Notes under the pieces: generated by a model
Seen by the model: only the letters and a program-made list of their open reading frames with translations
Database searches by the model: none
Told to the model about the DNA's origin: nothing
Part shown: piece after piece, positions 33,291-47,600 of the stretch
How positions within the stretch are numbered: the stretch's first letter is position 1
Layout: every line of letters begins with the position of its first letter
Program-made: the position numbers and the translations under genes
Assembly: GCF_020080835.1 (NCBI RefSeq)
Contig: NC_058160.1
Coordinates: 9,179,515 to 9,243,514 of the forward strand
Direction: 5' to 3'
DNA from: Cotesia glomerata
Taxonomy: Eukaryota > Arthropoda > Insecta > Hymenoptera > Braconidae
Length of the DNA: 64,000 bases

Positions 33291-35493
33291 TATTTTTAAT
33301 AATTTTATTAAGAAAAAAAATTTCTTAAAATGAAATTTTAGACTTACTATTTTTTTTAGTACTTGAATTTTGTAAGAATTTTTTTTTAACATAATAAATG
33401 CGTAGATGACCACCGGAGTGTCAAGTATATTTAAGTGAATAAAAGGAAAGTAAAAGAAAGGAGACTAAAAGCGTAGACATTAGAGGACCAACGCTGAGAA
33501 AAAAATCTTTCGTTACACTCTACCCTAATATTCGTCCATTAAACCCGTGATAAATAAGTTACAAGTGGCTTAACGATTTCGTTTAACGTTTTACTTAGAA
33601 TTTAAATTTAAAATAATAAAAATGAAGAAATAAACCTGGAAGCTCAAATTAAACACACATAACATAAGAGCCTTTTATTCGGTGTATGTAATTAATATTT
33701 TTATCGACTGATAGTATTTTTTATGGATGTTTTATTTAACAGAATCAAATAGAATGTACACATTTTGGTTACTTTTATACCTCATCAAAATATAAGAATC
33801 ATGGGTTTATATTGGCAGTATATATTATAGTAATACAGTTGTTTTTTATTGTATCGAAAATAGTTGTGTGGTTATAAATATAGATATATGTTAAGGCGAC
33901 ATCGTCGTTTAAATGATGGAGATTAATTTATCTTTTGTATTTTAGATAAAGGTTTTATTTACGACACTCGACACTTGGCCCTCTTATTTATTATTTTTTT
34001 TATTTATATCTCTTAATAATATACCAATAAATTTTACCCTTTAAATTAATATCTGAAGTTTATTTTGTTCTATAAATAAATTTCAAGAAATAATAATTTT
34101 TAAAATAAATCTTTAAATTTTATTTTCTTAAATTAAGATAATAATAATAATGCATGATTAAATAATTTGCTAACAAGACGATTAAGAAATAATTAATTAA
34201 AAAATTTTATTGGCAATTATGGAAATAATTTATGTATTAAACTGTTGTACTAAAGCGAAGAGTACAGAGGAAGAGCTCATACGTATAATAACATACATGT
34301 AATACACAATATACGTGTGTGGGTTTTTAGTTAAAGGGAATAGATATGATGTAAAATGAGAGGTAGAATAACGAATTTAATCAGTGTACGTGGTAAAAGT
34401 TTGGTATAATTAATTATTTCAAGGGACCAATGTGATTACGTGTGACAAGCGAGCTGCAATCGGGTGTGTGGAAAGTGAATGCGAGAGAGAAAGACCGAGA
34501 GAGGTCGAGGATTATTTAGACCCAAGGGTGAGGTCTCGTTGATCCGTCGACAGTGTATACAAGCTAATTAAAGCTCGTCGAATTCCGCGTGTAATTAAAG
34601 CTCTACCCGACACTGCGCCCGCAAAAGGACCCCGCTCCTCTTAGAAGGAGAGATTCTAAGCTCGTCAACGATTATTAGCTAAATTAGTTCTGTATCGCGT
34701 CCCAGACACGCACTCCAACCAACTTAGTTCGTCTCAAGTTTTTCTTTTCATTCTAATTTTTAATTCACGGGGAAAAATTTTTCTCTTAAAAAAAATTCTT
34801 AAAGAAATTTTAAAATTTCCAAAGGAATTTCCTTTATTTAATTGAAATTAAAAGGAAATTAATCCTAAATAGAGAAGATAAGGGGCGTCTGGGTTGTACA
34901 GTCGACAGAGTCGCGATAGGTGTGAGCCACATAACACGAGAGTTAATTAAGAGATAGACTCCCTTCTTACATTATACCACTGTGCACATAAATTTAGCTC
35001 CGACTTTCGCTAAACTATTTGTTGTACTCAACGTCATACAGATTCAGATTGAATGTCTATCCATGCCAGCACACGAGTTATTATTATATATGATGAGTAT
35101 TCATTCACACACTTAAAGTCTTACTGTGTATATTGTATATATATATGATACCACGCAGCACTCAACTAAACTATATCGCGCTCTCAGCTTTGATTACTCG
35201 AGTCGTATCGTGTCAGACGGGCGATGTGATATGAGGTTAAATGCCAAGTGGCTGTATCGCACGTGTGAATTATTCAAAATAATTACTTCAATCTGTCTGC
35301 CAGAGTGTAAAAAACTCAACTCTTCAGCCTTCACTCTTCACTCTTCATTTTTCCCTTCACTTATTATGTCGCTAATATTTGCAATTAGTATATAAGCTTA
35401 CTATTGAATTGCTATAAATTTGATTATAGGTAACAGGATGATCATTTTTATTTATTCTTGTCTTATATTAACAATTTAAAGAAATTCTGTAGA
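33291..35493. other. Intron-like DNA with GC-richer island at 34430-34730
   Basis: The island includes two AATTAAAGCTC words and several TAATTA-type core words among CpG-containing sequence. 35126-35395 has an 89-codon frame without motifs. No exon was recognised. Confidence 0.45.
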
Positions 35494-35680
35494 AATTTGA
35501 ATGAGTTTTTTTCTATTTATGCCTAGAATTATTATTCAACATTCTGGTTAATGTGTTATCGGATTAATCGATTAATAAAATATTAATGCGATTTTCATTG
35601 ACAAGGAGTGTTAATTAAAAATAAATTTTGGTATTTATATTTTTCAGAATTTTATTATTACAAAAATTTTCTATTGAAAA
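35494..35680 (+). repeat. Repeat family 8, copy 4 (internally deleted)
   Basis: Joins CATTCTGGTTAATGTGTTAT directly to the ATTAATCGATTAATAAAATA core, so about 85 bp present in copies 2, 3 and 5 (the GACG..TCGCAC section) is missing. The distal end is diverged. Confidence 0.7.
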
Positions 35681-38154
35681 TTTTGATCAATTTTGAAGGC
35701 TGAAATTAATGTATAAATTTTTTTTTATAAAAAATTATTATATATATTCTCAAAATCCATAGAATGAACAAGAAAAAAAAATTCATATGAAATGACGAGG
35801 ACTAAAAACAAACATTACTCATTAAAAATATTTTCTTTCCATTAAATAATTTTTTCTAATGAAAACTGACTAACTTTTTCTGGAATTTTTAAGATTATCT
35901 CAAAAATCAAAAAGGAAAAATTTAATAAATTAATGAATTGAAACTTGTTTTAGAATTTCTTATTAATTTGAATACCCAAGACATTAAATATAAAAAATAT
36001 GAAAGTTTGGTGATTGATTGAGGAATAAAAATAATGTTTTACAAGATTCTAAATCCTCTATCTCGTATTTATCTCTGTAATTTATTATTGGTTCGCTATC
36101 TCAGATCGATAGAGGATTTTTCATAACAAAAATTAATAAGTATTTTTTCTATCTTAAATATGAAATATCATATATTATTTACTACATAAATATACGCTTT
36201 AATCTGTGATATATTTATATACATTGTTTTTTATCTCGGTTCTATTGGTAAAAAAATTTATTATTGAAAAAAATATTTGGATATTATCTCGGTATACAAA
36301 TAATCACTTAAAGCTTCTGAAATATTATTTTTATTCTTTTTTGGCATCGAGCGATATCGTTATCGATAATACCCACCTACACTGTATCACTGATACTTTT
36401 TACGTTTTTTACACGTTCATATCCCGAGTAAATATCTATATTTTCATAACAATAATAATAAGCAAGTGTAGAGAAAGAGATCAAGTTTTCAATGGTTATA
36501 TCGCGAATAGGAGGAAAAGTGACAGGAATGGTAGAGAAATGTTTGGTATATATAATGCCTAAAATACTTCTGATAGGGCAGTTCAATGTTCATATATATA
36601 TATATATATATATATAAAATAAGAAAAAAAGGCGAATGAGTATAAAGAAGAATAAAATAGAAGGGGAATAGTCGGGAGAAAATGGCACTTTTGGAATCCC
36701 AATGGAATTTGTGTGGCTTCGAGAATGATTCATCCAGCGAGAATTCGCACACGACGGTGAAAAAGCTCTATTCAATTATTTAACTTTCGCAATATCACAT
36801 TATTCTTTATTTTAGATTATATTTTTTTTGGAAAATAAATTAATAATAATATAATGAAGAAGAAATATTTTAATTAATTTTCTCCTCTGATTATTTATTT
36901 TTAAAAATAAATTTTAAATTGTTTTTGAATATATTTTTATGTATACATATGGAATTTAAATTATTATACTAAATAAACTTGTTAGGAATTTATTTGATTA
37001 GTCGTATTAATTATTTTGGACAGCCTAATTGATGAACATATTTTAAAACATGGAATTTCACTTTGGTATATAGAGATAAATTCTTTCAATGTTTTGACTA
37101 ATTTTAATAATTTTTTTTACGCGAATTTTTTATACTCAAATATGCAGGTGAATAAATTTTTTTTTTTTTTTTAAATAAATTGATGATAAAAATTTTATAA
37201 GTAAATTTAACTTAATTCAAAATTTTTTATCTTGAATAAAGTAAATTTTTCTTCAATGTATTATCTAAATTAATGAAAAATAAAAATTTTTCTCTTTAAA
37301 TAAATATAAATATGCAATAAAAATTATAAAGTACAAAATTGTTAGCGACACTGGAATGAGTATATCAAGCGAATAAAGCCGTCAGATAGGAAATAAACGG
37401 TGACGTAGGGTTTTTGATTTCGAAATCGAATCCGTCGTGACTAATAACCCGATTAAAACATAACGCCGGTGGCGAACATTAAACCATTATATATCGAGTC
37501 TAAGCGACGTAAAAAATAAATAAAGAATTACAAAATACAAATACAAAACATAATTCCCGTGTTAAAAAATTTATTCATTTTTTCCATAGTCAGTAAAAAG
37601 ATAATCCTTGATTTGATCATTGGTCAATCACGGACTCATTGGGTGGCAAGAACTGTTTTTAACAAATCATACATTTATAATGAAAGTGTATAGCAGATAT
37701 AGAGGTATATTTATTTTTAAAGCATAGTAGTGTGTATAGACATGGAAGGGGATTGGTTGGCGGGATGATAATGGTTTCGATGGAGGCTGTATTATATCCT
37801 TTACTTAACTTAACGTTGCGAACAGGTTGCGTCGAGGATCGAAGATCGAGGAATGCCTGAGGACTTTTGAATAAATCCAGATCCAGAGCACGTTTAACTC
37901 TTTCTACATCTACATCTTTATCTTTGTCTCTACACACAATATCTGAATTTTATTTCATTTTGCTTTGGCTTTTTCTTTTTGCTTTGGAATCCTCAAGAAT
38001 TCCGAGGGGCACGCATGCGCGATAAATTCCGCCCTTTATCTGTCTCGGTCGATTGTGCAGCGAGGGCTTATTTTGTTTTACTTTATTAGATTACATATAT
38101 TATGCATGTAATGTTTAAGGGCACCTGCTATTATTATACATACTTTATATATCA

Positions 38155-38188
<34 letters not shown>

Positions 38189-39069
38189 GCAAAGGAAATT
38201 TAATGTTTGATTTACCTTTTAAAATTAACGGGGATTATTAGCGCTTAATTAGCCGGCACGTACCAACGGAATTCGCGCTTCGACGACCGCTAGAGAGTTC
38301 TCTATTTTATTAAGGGTTACACGTAAATTCCGGAGCGTATGCGTGCATAATTTCAGCCAGGAGAGTTTTAACGAGGCTCAAGAATTTTAATGTTATTTTA
38401 TTATAAACTCTTTTTCAAATTTCTGCTCATTTCTGAGTTCGGAAATTTATTTGTTGAATTTATGCCAATATATTGAATAGAAGAATTAAAAATTTTCAAT
38501 TAAAAATGATACTGAGTAATTAAAAAAATTTTCTTTATAATAATTCAATTTTTTAATTTGCAATAGCGTAATTGTGAAATTTTATGAAGGGTGGATTGCT
38601 AATTTTTATTTCAAACATACTGCAAGTAACATAAAATAAAATGTTAAGACCGTAATGTGTACGGGTGCATGTTTATTTAAACTCCGATTCCGATCTATTA
38701 ATTCTATGGCTCGTTAGCATACTTTATCCAGGTTCGGTGGGAACTGGGAACCTTTTTAAACGTCTGAAGTCTCAGCAGAGACTCCAGATATTAATCTCTC
38801 GACTTCTGGTTGCTTTAACTTTGCTTAAGTTCTTTACTAAAGAGTCGACTCGCATCTTCCCAACCGTATTTATATTATATATATTATAATTATAATAAAC
38901 ACTCAAGAGCTCACGGCTATTTGGTTTTAACTTCTTTTTTATTTTTTCGCATATTTACCTTTCTTTTTAACTCGATAGATTTTTAAATCCAAAAATGTCA
39001 ATTTTTTTATTAAATTAAATTTTTTTCTAAATAATTATATGATTTGACATATTTATTAAAAGAATTTAA
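35681..39069. other. Intron-like DNA without recognised gene
   Basis: Strongly AT-rich, with TA run 36592-36616 and (AAT)n run 38154-38188. GC-richer pieces lie at 37370-37460, 37760-38060 and 38230-38360. The 118-codon frame at 36206-36562 and its antisense frames are AT-driven, with no domain. Confidence 0.5.
38154..38188. repeat. (AAT)n microsatellite
   Basis: About 11 perfect trinucleotide units. Confidence 0.95.
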
Positions 39070-39360
39070 TTTATATTGAAAGAAAAAAGTATTCAACATT
39101 GTAGTGAATGTGTTATTTGAAATACGTATGAAATTCCGCGTAAGATAACACGTCGCACGACTCGATCCACCGTAGGTCAATTTTTGATTAATCGATTAAT
39201 AAAATATTAACGCGATTTTCATTAATCAGGAGCATTAATCAATATGACATGTTGGTACTTATTTTTTTCAGAATTTCATTATCTAAGTCGCGGTACTGAA
39301 AATTTTCAAAAGTTCAAATACTTTTTTTTTTTCATTATTCAACTATTCAAAAAATTTTTC
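39070..39360 (+). repeat. Repeat family 8, copy 5
   Basis: Plus-strand copy with TATTCAACATTGTAGTGAAT, ACACGTCGCACGACTCGATC, GATTAATCGATTAATAAAAT and the poly-T then CATTATTCAACTATT end. Confidence 0.75.
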
Positions 39361-41476
39361 AAAATAAATAAAATATAAAAAGAGTAGTTGAAGAAAAATC
39401 TCAGCAAAGACACCAAATAAAAGCAAAGACAAGTTTAACCATGTGCAATAAGAAGCTCCAGGTAGAGGCAGAGGTACAGGTAAAGGGTATGAGTGGACAT
39501 GCTTGGGATAAGTGTGTCTGGGAATAAGAAAGAATAAGTAAATATTGGAGAGCAGAGAGTGAGATATTGCGAGTTTCGCGGAGTGCTATGCAGGATGAGG
39601 ATGAGGACTTGGTACAGTATATAGTATATTGTATAGAGAAGAGAGGGTCCAATCCACATCCACTCCTACCTCTTCACTTCACTCGTGGCCCTTACTTCCA
39701 CTGGGACTGGCATGGGAGAGGAATGTGGCGAATGCATAAACTATACCACTCAGGACATTCCTCGGACCTCATCCGCGGTCCAGCCTCTGCTCGCTTATAC
39801 TAAGACTGCGGTCGGCGTACAGTTTGCAAATCCATGCATTACATTTCATGCCCTCCTCCCTCCTCCCTTTCGCCCCTATTTATGTGCACTTGATACACAT
39901 GATACACACACATCGATTTGATTATAAGAGCTATTCTAGGACTTTATCCACTGTTGGTATTTCCTGTGTGTGCTGCAGTATCCACTGCACCTTGTCTCTT
40001 CTCGTTATACACTATCATGCTCAATCGGATTACCGATGCGATGAAAGCTTCAGTAGGCAGTGAGGCAGGATTGGGTACTATGCCCCAATATCTCACTCGA
40101 CAATCTTACAAATAAACATTTTTCCCGGTTATTTATTGATATCGATCTCTCGAGACTCTTCAATAAATTCAATTACTGTTTCATTTCTTGCAAACAAAAA
40201 ATAATTGTACATTTACTTTTTAATTAAAATGAATTAATTATTTAGTTTTCTTTTTTTTTATTTTTTTTTTTTTCAAGTTACGACGCAATTAAAAATAAAA
40301 ACTCCGCTCAGTAATTTATTATTGAAAGCTCCTCGGGCTTGGGGCTATAAGACAAAGGAACTCACTGGACTTGTTAAATCTGTAACTTCTTTGAATTATA
40401 AAAAGTTTAACAAAGCTACTGACTAGTCTACTTATATTTTTTATTATTATTATTAATTTTAATTTTCAATCTTAATAATAAAAAAAATTTTTAAAAAGCA
40501 ATAAATTATTATTATTATTATTACTATTTTTTGCAACGTAAGAGAAGAACGATAAACTTTCTAAATTATATGCAATAAATAATAAATGATATATCGTAGA
40601 AAATGTGTAAGATGGAACTAGTAATTATTATTATTATTAATATTATTGTTATTGTATATAGTGTGTAATGTGTGAGGAATAGGGTGGTAGGGTGTAAAGC
40701 GCGATGAGTAGCACGCGTCCGTTCATCCGGTGTGAACCGCAGCACGTGTCAGCCGCCTGACGACGCTACTTGCCTATACTAGTATACATATAGTATAAAG
40801 TATATATAGCGGTGTATAGATATTTGCTACTCTTTATCTTATTCTTCGCTCATATTCATGTGTCATATGTGTATCGGTGTGGATGCGTATGTGAATATGG
40901 TGAATCGCAGTATATTACACACGCTGGTTTCTCAAAGCTTTTTTCTACTCATAAAACATCCTCGTGGGTCCGCTTACTTGGTGTCTCTACATATATTCGC
41001 CCGGTCGTTCATACGCTCGGGAAGTCACAACTTTACATATACGATTGCTTTTTATTTGAGATATGTAAAAATAAATATAAGTACTATTTAAATGACAGCT
41101 TTGAATAAAATCTTTTTTATTATAAGATTTGATCATAATTGTTATTGTTATTTAAATGGATAATAAATTTGTTTAATTATTGTCGTGAGAGAAAATAATT
41201 AAAATTGACGGTTTTAATAAACGATTTAACTGCGAAAAAAAAATTTTTTTTTTTCTTAACCAACAACACAATAGACCTATCAAATTATCACCATTGAGAG
41301 ATATATAGCAATGTCACTACCGTGGGTTAAATTCAGAGCGCGCTCGGCAATTAAACGTCCAATAAAAATAACCCCAAGCCAGTTCCGAGCTCTCAATACA
41401 ACCCGCGGCCGCTCAATGACAATGTAACGATTCCGCGACACGAGGTTTAATATTATACATCTATACATATCCATAT
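39361..41476. other. Intron-like DNA without recognised gene
   Basis: 39400-40110 is GC-richer, and overlapping frames of 65-83 codons on both strands contradict one another. 40680-41050 holds another such patch. No family motif, tRNA or repeat boundary was recognised. Confidence 0.5.
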
Positions 41477-41501
41477 GTATGTATGTATATATATATGTAT
41501 A

Positions 41502-41582
<81 letters not shown>

Positions 41583-41612
41583 CTGCTATATATATATATA
41601 TATATATATATA
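41477..41612. repeat. Long (TA)n microsatellite
   Basis: About 136 bp of nearly pure TA, broken by a few GTAT steps and AACTGC near 41582. It is the longest simple repeat in the window. Confidence 0.95.
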
Positions 41613-44600
41613 CAGCAATAGCAATACTAAACCTCGTTGGAGTCCGTGAGACGAAATTAAACATGACACGTGACAAGTTTGTTCACCAGAACAACAAATG
41701 TAACCTTTGTCCTTTCCCTCTATTACTACTCACAACATATCCATGCACCGGCTATACAGTATGAGGTATGGTTATTTTAATTGTAATGACCAATTGTTCT
41801 TGTTTTGTATTATCCCACACAATAAAACATACAGAATATATGTACACAAGTTGACCCCTAAGTTAGCAACAACGTCGGTACTTAATATCTTCTACTCACT
41901 CTCTGGTCGAAACTCAGCACTCTCCGGCCAGTGTAGGCCTTTGCTCCTATCATATAGGTATAATATATATAATATATGTATATTCACTGTGTTCCCCTTT
42001 GTTCACTCGATTGTTTTGACTGAACGCCACCAGACCGTGACCTTAGGCAAATATTTTGTCGGGTATCGATTTTTTTTTACATTTTTACACGCCAAGTGCT
42101 TTTAATATCACTTTTTTATATTTTTATAATAATAATAACATTTATTATTATTGTTGTTGTTAGTTTTTACAAAGTCTTAGCCGAAGCAATACAACAGTAA
42201 GAGTCTGATGTCTCTAAATAAAAAGTAAATGGAAGAGGATTTTTAAGAATAAGAGATTAAAGTAAAGTAGTGCTTGAAGATTATAACAAAAAAATAGCCT
42301 AAAAAAAAAAATCCGGCGTACAGTAAAAATGTAAATACTGAGTACGCCTGGATTTAAATATAATACATCTTAGTAATTGTAGTGAGCTCTACTTTTTAGT
42401 ATTTATATTTATATGTACTACAAAAGTCCCATCAGCAGCTTAAGAGACTAGACTCTATTCGAATTCGCATCGAAAGCAAGAATTAAATCCAATAAATCGG
42501 ATTATCGTGAAAAATCGAGTTACTTAATAATGATAATAGTTATTATTATTATTATTTTTAGCATTATCGGGGAATTAAAAAAGTCATAATTTAAAAAAGT
42601 GGAATTGGAGATTTAAATGAAGTTTTTGATTTTTAAAAAAGTAATTGACCTCGGTGGTCAAGAGACGTCGAAAATAAATTATAAAAGCGCCATTGAAGTT
42701 AAATTCCTAAAGAGATATTTCCATCACACGCCTTCACTTTGCTTAACTCTTTCAAGGCGAGCAAATAAGACTAAATAATAAATTCCTGGAGATAATGACA
42801 GATACCAGCCTGGAACACTTTACTTGCTCTTCTCTCCGAGTGTAAAACTCTTTTTAAATAATAATAATAAAAAAGAAAAGGTGTATGTAGGCTGATGCGA
42901 TGCAATTACAGTAATTATTGCGGATTCGTGACTTTATTAACAAATTTATCATTTTTTCCGCGACTTAATTCTTAAAAAAAATTTTTTTTTCAATTTTAAT
43001 TTTAAGTGTAAAAATTTTTTGCAATAAAAAAAAACTGTCAGCAATTTTTATTGATACAAAATAAAAAAAGGGAGTTTGTTAAAAAAAGTCAAGTAAATTG
43101 AAGATCTATAGTCAAGATTTTCGAAACGTCGCAGAGTTCGAGGGCACTTTGGGCGGGAATGAGCACACTAGATGTACAGGTGGTTGGAAAGCTCGTTCGA
43201 AAAGTACATAAGGTCAAGTGGAACGAGACCAAGTGGCTCCTTTCCCTTTAGCTATCTCTCTTCTCTGTGTGCACATTTACACAGCCTAGAGACGCCCACA
43301 GGTTACCCCTACAAAACCCAGGTGGTCTGGTATGGGTGCTTTATTTCGAGTACTCGTCATTCAATAAGAGTTTTCGACGGAAGGGGACTGACTACTCTTC
43401 TTCTCTTCTTCTTCCTCGTCCGTGATTCTATCTCCTATGCTGTTATGTGTTATGTTATATTACAAACTTATATCTATCTGGAATGAACCCACCCTCGCAG
43501 CAGACTCCAGACTGTAGGTCAAGTATTTTTCGAGTTTCAAGAGCCTTAGAAAATTATTCACCCGATTTTTCTTAGTAATTATCTGTTTATTCTCTCTACA
43601 ATACTATTTTATTGCTTTTGATCCTCGAGCCTTCTCTTACAACCCAACAATCACCGTAATTACATTCTCATGCAATTATTATAGTAGTTTTGTAGTTCAC
43701 TCGCTTTTTCTTTTATTAAAAATTTTATTTAATCACAACTTTTTCAAAAAATTGAATTATTTTTTTTTTTGACCTTTAAAAAAATTTTTATTTATAATCT
43801 TCAAATTAGCAAACATCAAATCATTTTTTTTGGTTGCTTTTTTTACCGATAATAAAAATTTTATAAAATTTTTAAGATAAAAAAATTCAATATAAATTTT
43901 TATTAATTTAAAACTTGAACTATTTTGAAAAATATAAAAAAATAATTAATTCAATAAAATATTACATAACTAACTGAAAGATTTATTGAGTAAAAAAACG
44001 TTTTTAAAGAATTATAGTTAAGAAATCCGTTATGGTATGGTGAATGACAAAAAATGAAGTCTTTAAAACTGATGATAGTCACGCAGTGAGCGGTCTCCAT
44101 GGATTTGGTACCGAAAACCTGTAACATTACCGTATACCGTGGTAACAAATGGAATCAATTACGAGAGTAAGAAGACCCTACGGATCCATATATATATATT
44201 ATTATCATTATTATTATTGTATACGGATAATATAAGGACACGTTGGGACTAGTTGTCGACACGCATCAGCGTGTTTCCATGCAGGAGCCAAAAAAATAAA
44301 AAGTGAATAGAAGATACACGTTACATTGTAACATAAATTTTCATTGATCCTATATTTTGTTATTGATGCCCGATATGTTTTCCTTCCGGCTTTTTCGTTA
44401 CCATACACTGATAGGATTTTTTAACATTTAATAATCTTTATTTAATTTTCACTCCAAAAAATTAATTAATTATTAATGAATATTATTAATAATTAAAAAA
44501 TATTTAGTTATGTTTAATAAATGAAGAAGTTCCTCAATAAAAAAATTTAATAAATTCTTCCGACAGTGTAAAAATTTTGTTACGGATCCCAACCTAAAGG

Positions 44601-47600
44601 GTTTAATTCTTGCTTAGTTCACTCCCATATGTTTACTCAAGTATAAGTATACATTACTCTCTTGGGGAGAAAATACCATCGAGAGAGAAAGAGAGAGATT
44701 GAAGTCGCCCTGTATATGTGCCGGTACTACTCGCATGGGAAGGGGCCGCTTACGCTTACGCTTACGTATTTTTTGCTCCTCTCTCATTTGGTCTCTTTAT
44801 GTACGTTTTTTTGGAGCTCCCCCGACTCCCGACTCACTCTACTCGCGGGCCTCGCATACCTGACCACCACGAGAGTGAACCGTGGAGCTTTGGACTCGAG
44901 CCAGTTGCCACGAATAGAAGACATCCGCACATGCATGGCTTTGTATTTGGCTTGTAAGAAGAGAGAAGGAAAAGAAAAGAGAAAGAGAAGACTCGAGACA
45001 AGGGTTTTGGACACACGATAAATCTTTGCTCAAGATATTATACAATAAATAGATAGATATTTAAGTATTATACTCCGCTTAAATAATTATATTTATATAT
45101 AATATTGATTTTTCAAATTATAACACACTCTAATAGGATTTTTTACTTAGAGTTTGTGTTTACTTTTGCTCGTCTTATTTTTTTTAATTTTCTATCAAAA
45201 TAGAAGGTCCAATTATTAACATAAAGAGCTCTTAGACATGGCTAGGATTACAATTTTTTTTCATAATCATAATAAAAATTGTTTAATTTTTTCAAAAATT
45301 GTATTAATAAGTATTTTGCCTGTTAAATAAATGTTTTCTAATAAAAAAATTTATTTCGACTGATAAAATAAATCATCCGAATACACCAATCATTTAGAGG
45401 CTGCCTAAATCAACTGATTTAATCAGTGACACATTGTTGTGCCAATTATTGACATCCATTACTTTAAAATTAATAACCACTTAATTAAGTCTAAATATCT
45501 AATATTATTTATTTTTTATACTATATTTATTTATAAAGAACAAAATAAAATGCCAATCAATGAAAAAAATAATTAAAAATTAGCGATTTTAAGAGAGTTC
45601 TTGTCTGACTAAAATAATTAAGGAATTTAAAGCTCGTCAAGCTGTTTCAATAACCCCCAGTAAACTTTGTTTTTTTTTTCATTAATCAATATTTTATATT
45701 TTTCACAACTATTATTTTTTTTAATTCTCTAAATTATAAAGATTGTTTAAAAAAGTAACCTGTTTTTAATTCCGTAGGTAATTAAATACATTTTTAAATA
45801 AAAGAAGATGTCAATAATTGTCGCTTTTACCTCAAAGATTTTATTGTAAATGTTTAAAATTTTTTTTAATATTAATAACATTAATAATAAAATGAAAAAG
45901 CAAAGATTTGATTTAACTCAGCGGTTTTACTAAAACTTAGAAGACCGAGCGGAATAGAGTAGTAAAAATGATTTAGGTCCAAGTCAAGCTAAGGTGTGGG
46001 TGCAAGCACCATCTATACACCCTCAACACTCTATACATATAGGATATTCCAGGGTATAAGAGTCGTGTGGAGTAGACAGAGTAGTCGGACACAGACCAAC
46101 CGCGGATTTTGCGGTCTGGCTCAGTCAGTTCGCACCGGCGGGCATACAGCCTCAAATTAAACTCCCACCCCGTGTCTTTTGCACGGCTTTACACGTAACC
46201 ACGTGTAAATGCCCTGCCCTTTGAATGTAATGTTGCCGTTTCACATTAACCCTTCGTACAGACTCTGTGTCCATCGATACAAGCCTTCGCTTACATTATA
46301 TTAACTTTACTTCCACTATTACATTCGCTTTCCTCTGTACTCTCTACTCTCTACTCTGTACTCTTGAGCGCCACCCGGCTTACATGTACATATACATTTA
46401 TGCTTAGTTGCTTACCCAAGGGATCGCGATTGTGGTCTACCGCGACAACTTTGATACGCGATAGCTCTCGCTTTTTTCAATTTTTATTTCGCGAACCAGG
46501 TGTTTAAACGCCCGTTAATAATTTATCATTATTATTATGTAATTTAAATTACTAAAAATCTTTTATTCATCAAAAAAAATGTTAATAATTATTTACATGC
46601 AATTATAATATTTTTATTAATTGAGTTGTAGTTGAGCAATAAAATACAAATGTTAATGTATGTAAATAAATTGTATAAAAGTTAAATTATAAAAATATTA
46701 ATGTCTCGTTAAATTAAAAATAAAAAGAAATTTTTTTTTAATGAGACGGTAATTTTTTTCCAAGTTTCTGAAAGGTTATATAATAATAAATAAGAACGCC
46801 AACTTACGTCAACTTTGACATCAGCTCTTTAAACTTGTATTAATGAAACAAATAAATTATTTCCTCAATGTTGTTTTAATTGCTTGTTAGTAATCGATGA
46901 TATAAATGTTGACTTTAAATTTTTAGTAATAACTACACCACAAATTATTATTTCAATATTCCTGCTAAAATAAAAAAAATTTTTATTATAATTTTTCAAT
47001 AATTAATTATTATATTACAAAGTTAATAATTATAATTAATTATTTTTACAACTCTTTTTAATTAATACCATTAATCAGTGATTTAAAAAAAATCTAATTT
47101 ACTAATCTCAGCTTTAAACTTGATTTTAATTACACTAATAAATTTTAATTTTAATATTAATTTTATTAGTATTAATAATTGATATTAATAATTAAAAAAA
47201 TTTAAACCCAATAATTAATAAAAATTGTAATTAATTTTCGAAAATCGATTAAAGAAAAATTTTTTCCTCGGATTATTAAAATAAAGGGTGTTGAGGTTTC
47301 AGGGGAGTATTTCGGAGAGAATCTCAGGTCTGGGGTCTGGGTCCGGATGATTCTCTTTGGGTTTGGTTAAACTCGCGAATCAGCTGTTTCGTTAGCAGTT
47401 GCATAAACCGGCCACAAGGGGTCGGAGTGGGATCAGAACTACCTGAGCGGCGAGGTTCAAAGCATACCACAAAGAGAGAATGCTCTCGCGAATGGCCTCA
47501 GCGCTTGGATGGGATCGAGCGAGACCACGAGAAGAATGAATGCTTGTGCTTTGCTGGTATTGTGTGTATTGTATGTATATGTGTCTATGTGTATAATGTG

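Noticed and set aside
36206..36562. 118-codon open frame
   Set aside because: Driven by AT-rich sequence, with antisense frames of similar length, no domain and no splice or codon-use support.
41707..42105. 132-codon plus-strand open frame
   Set aside because: No conserved motif; lies in intron-like DNA next to a long TA microsatellite.
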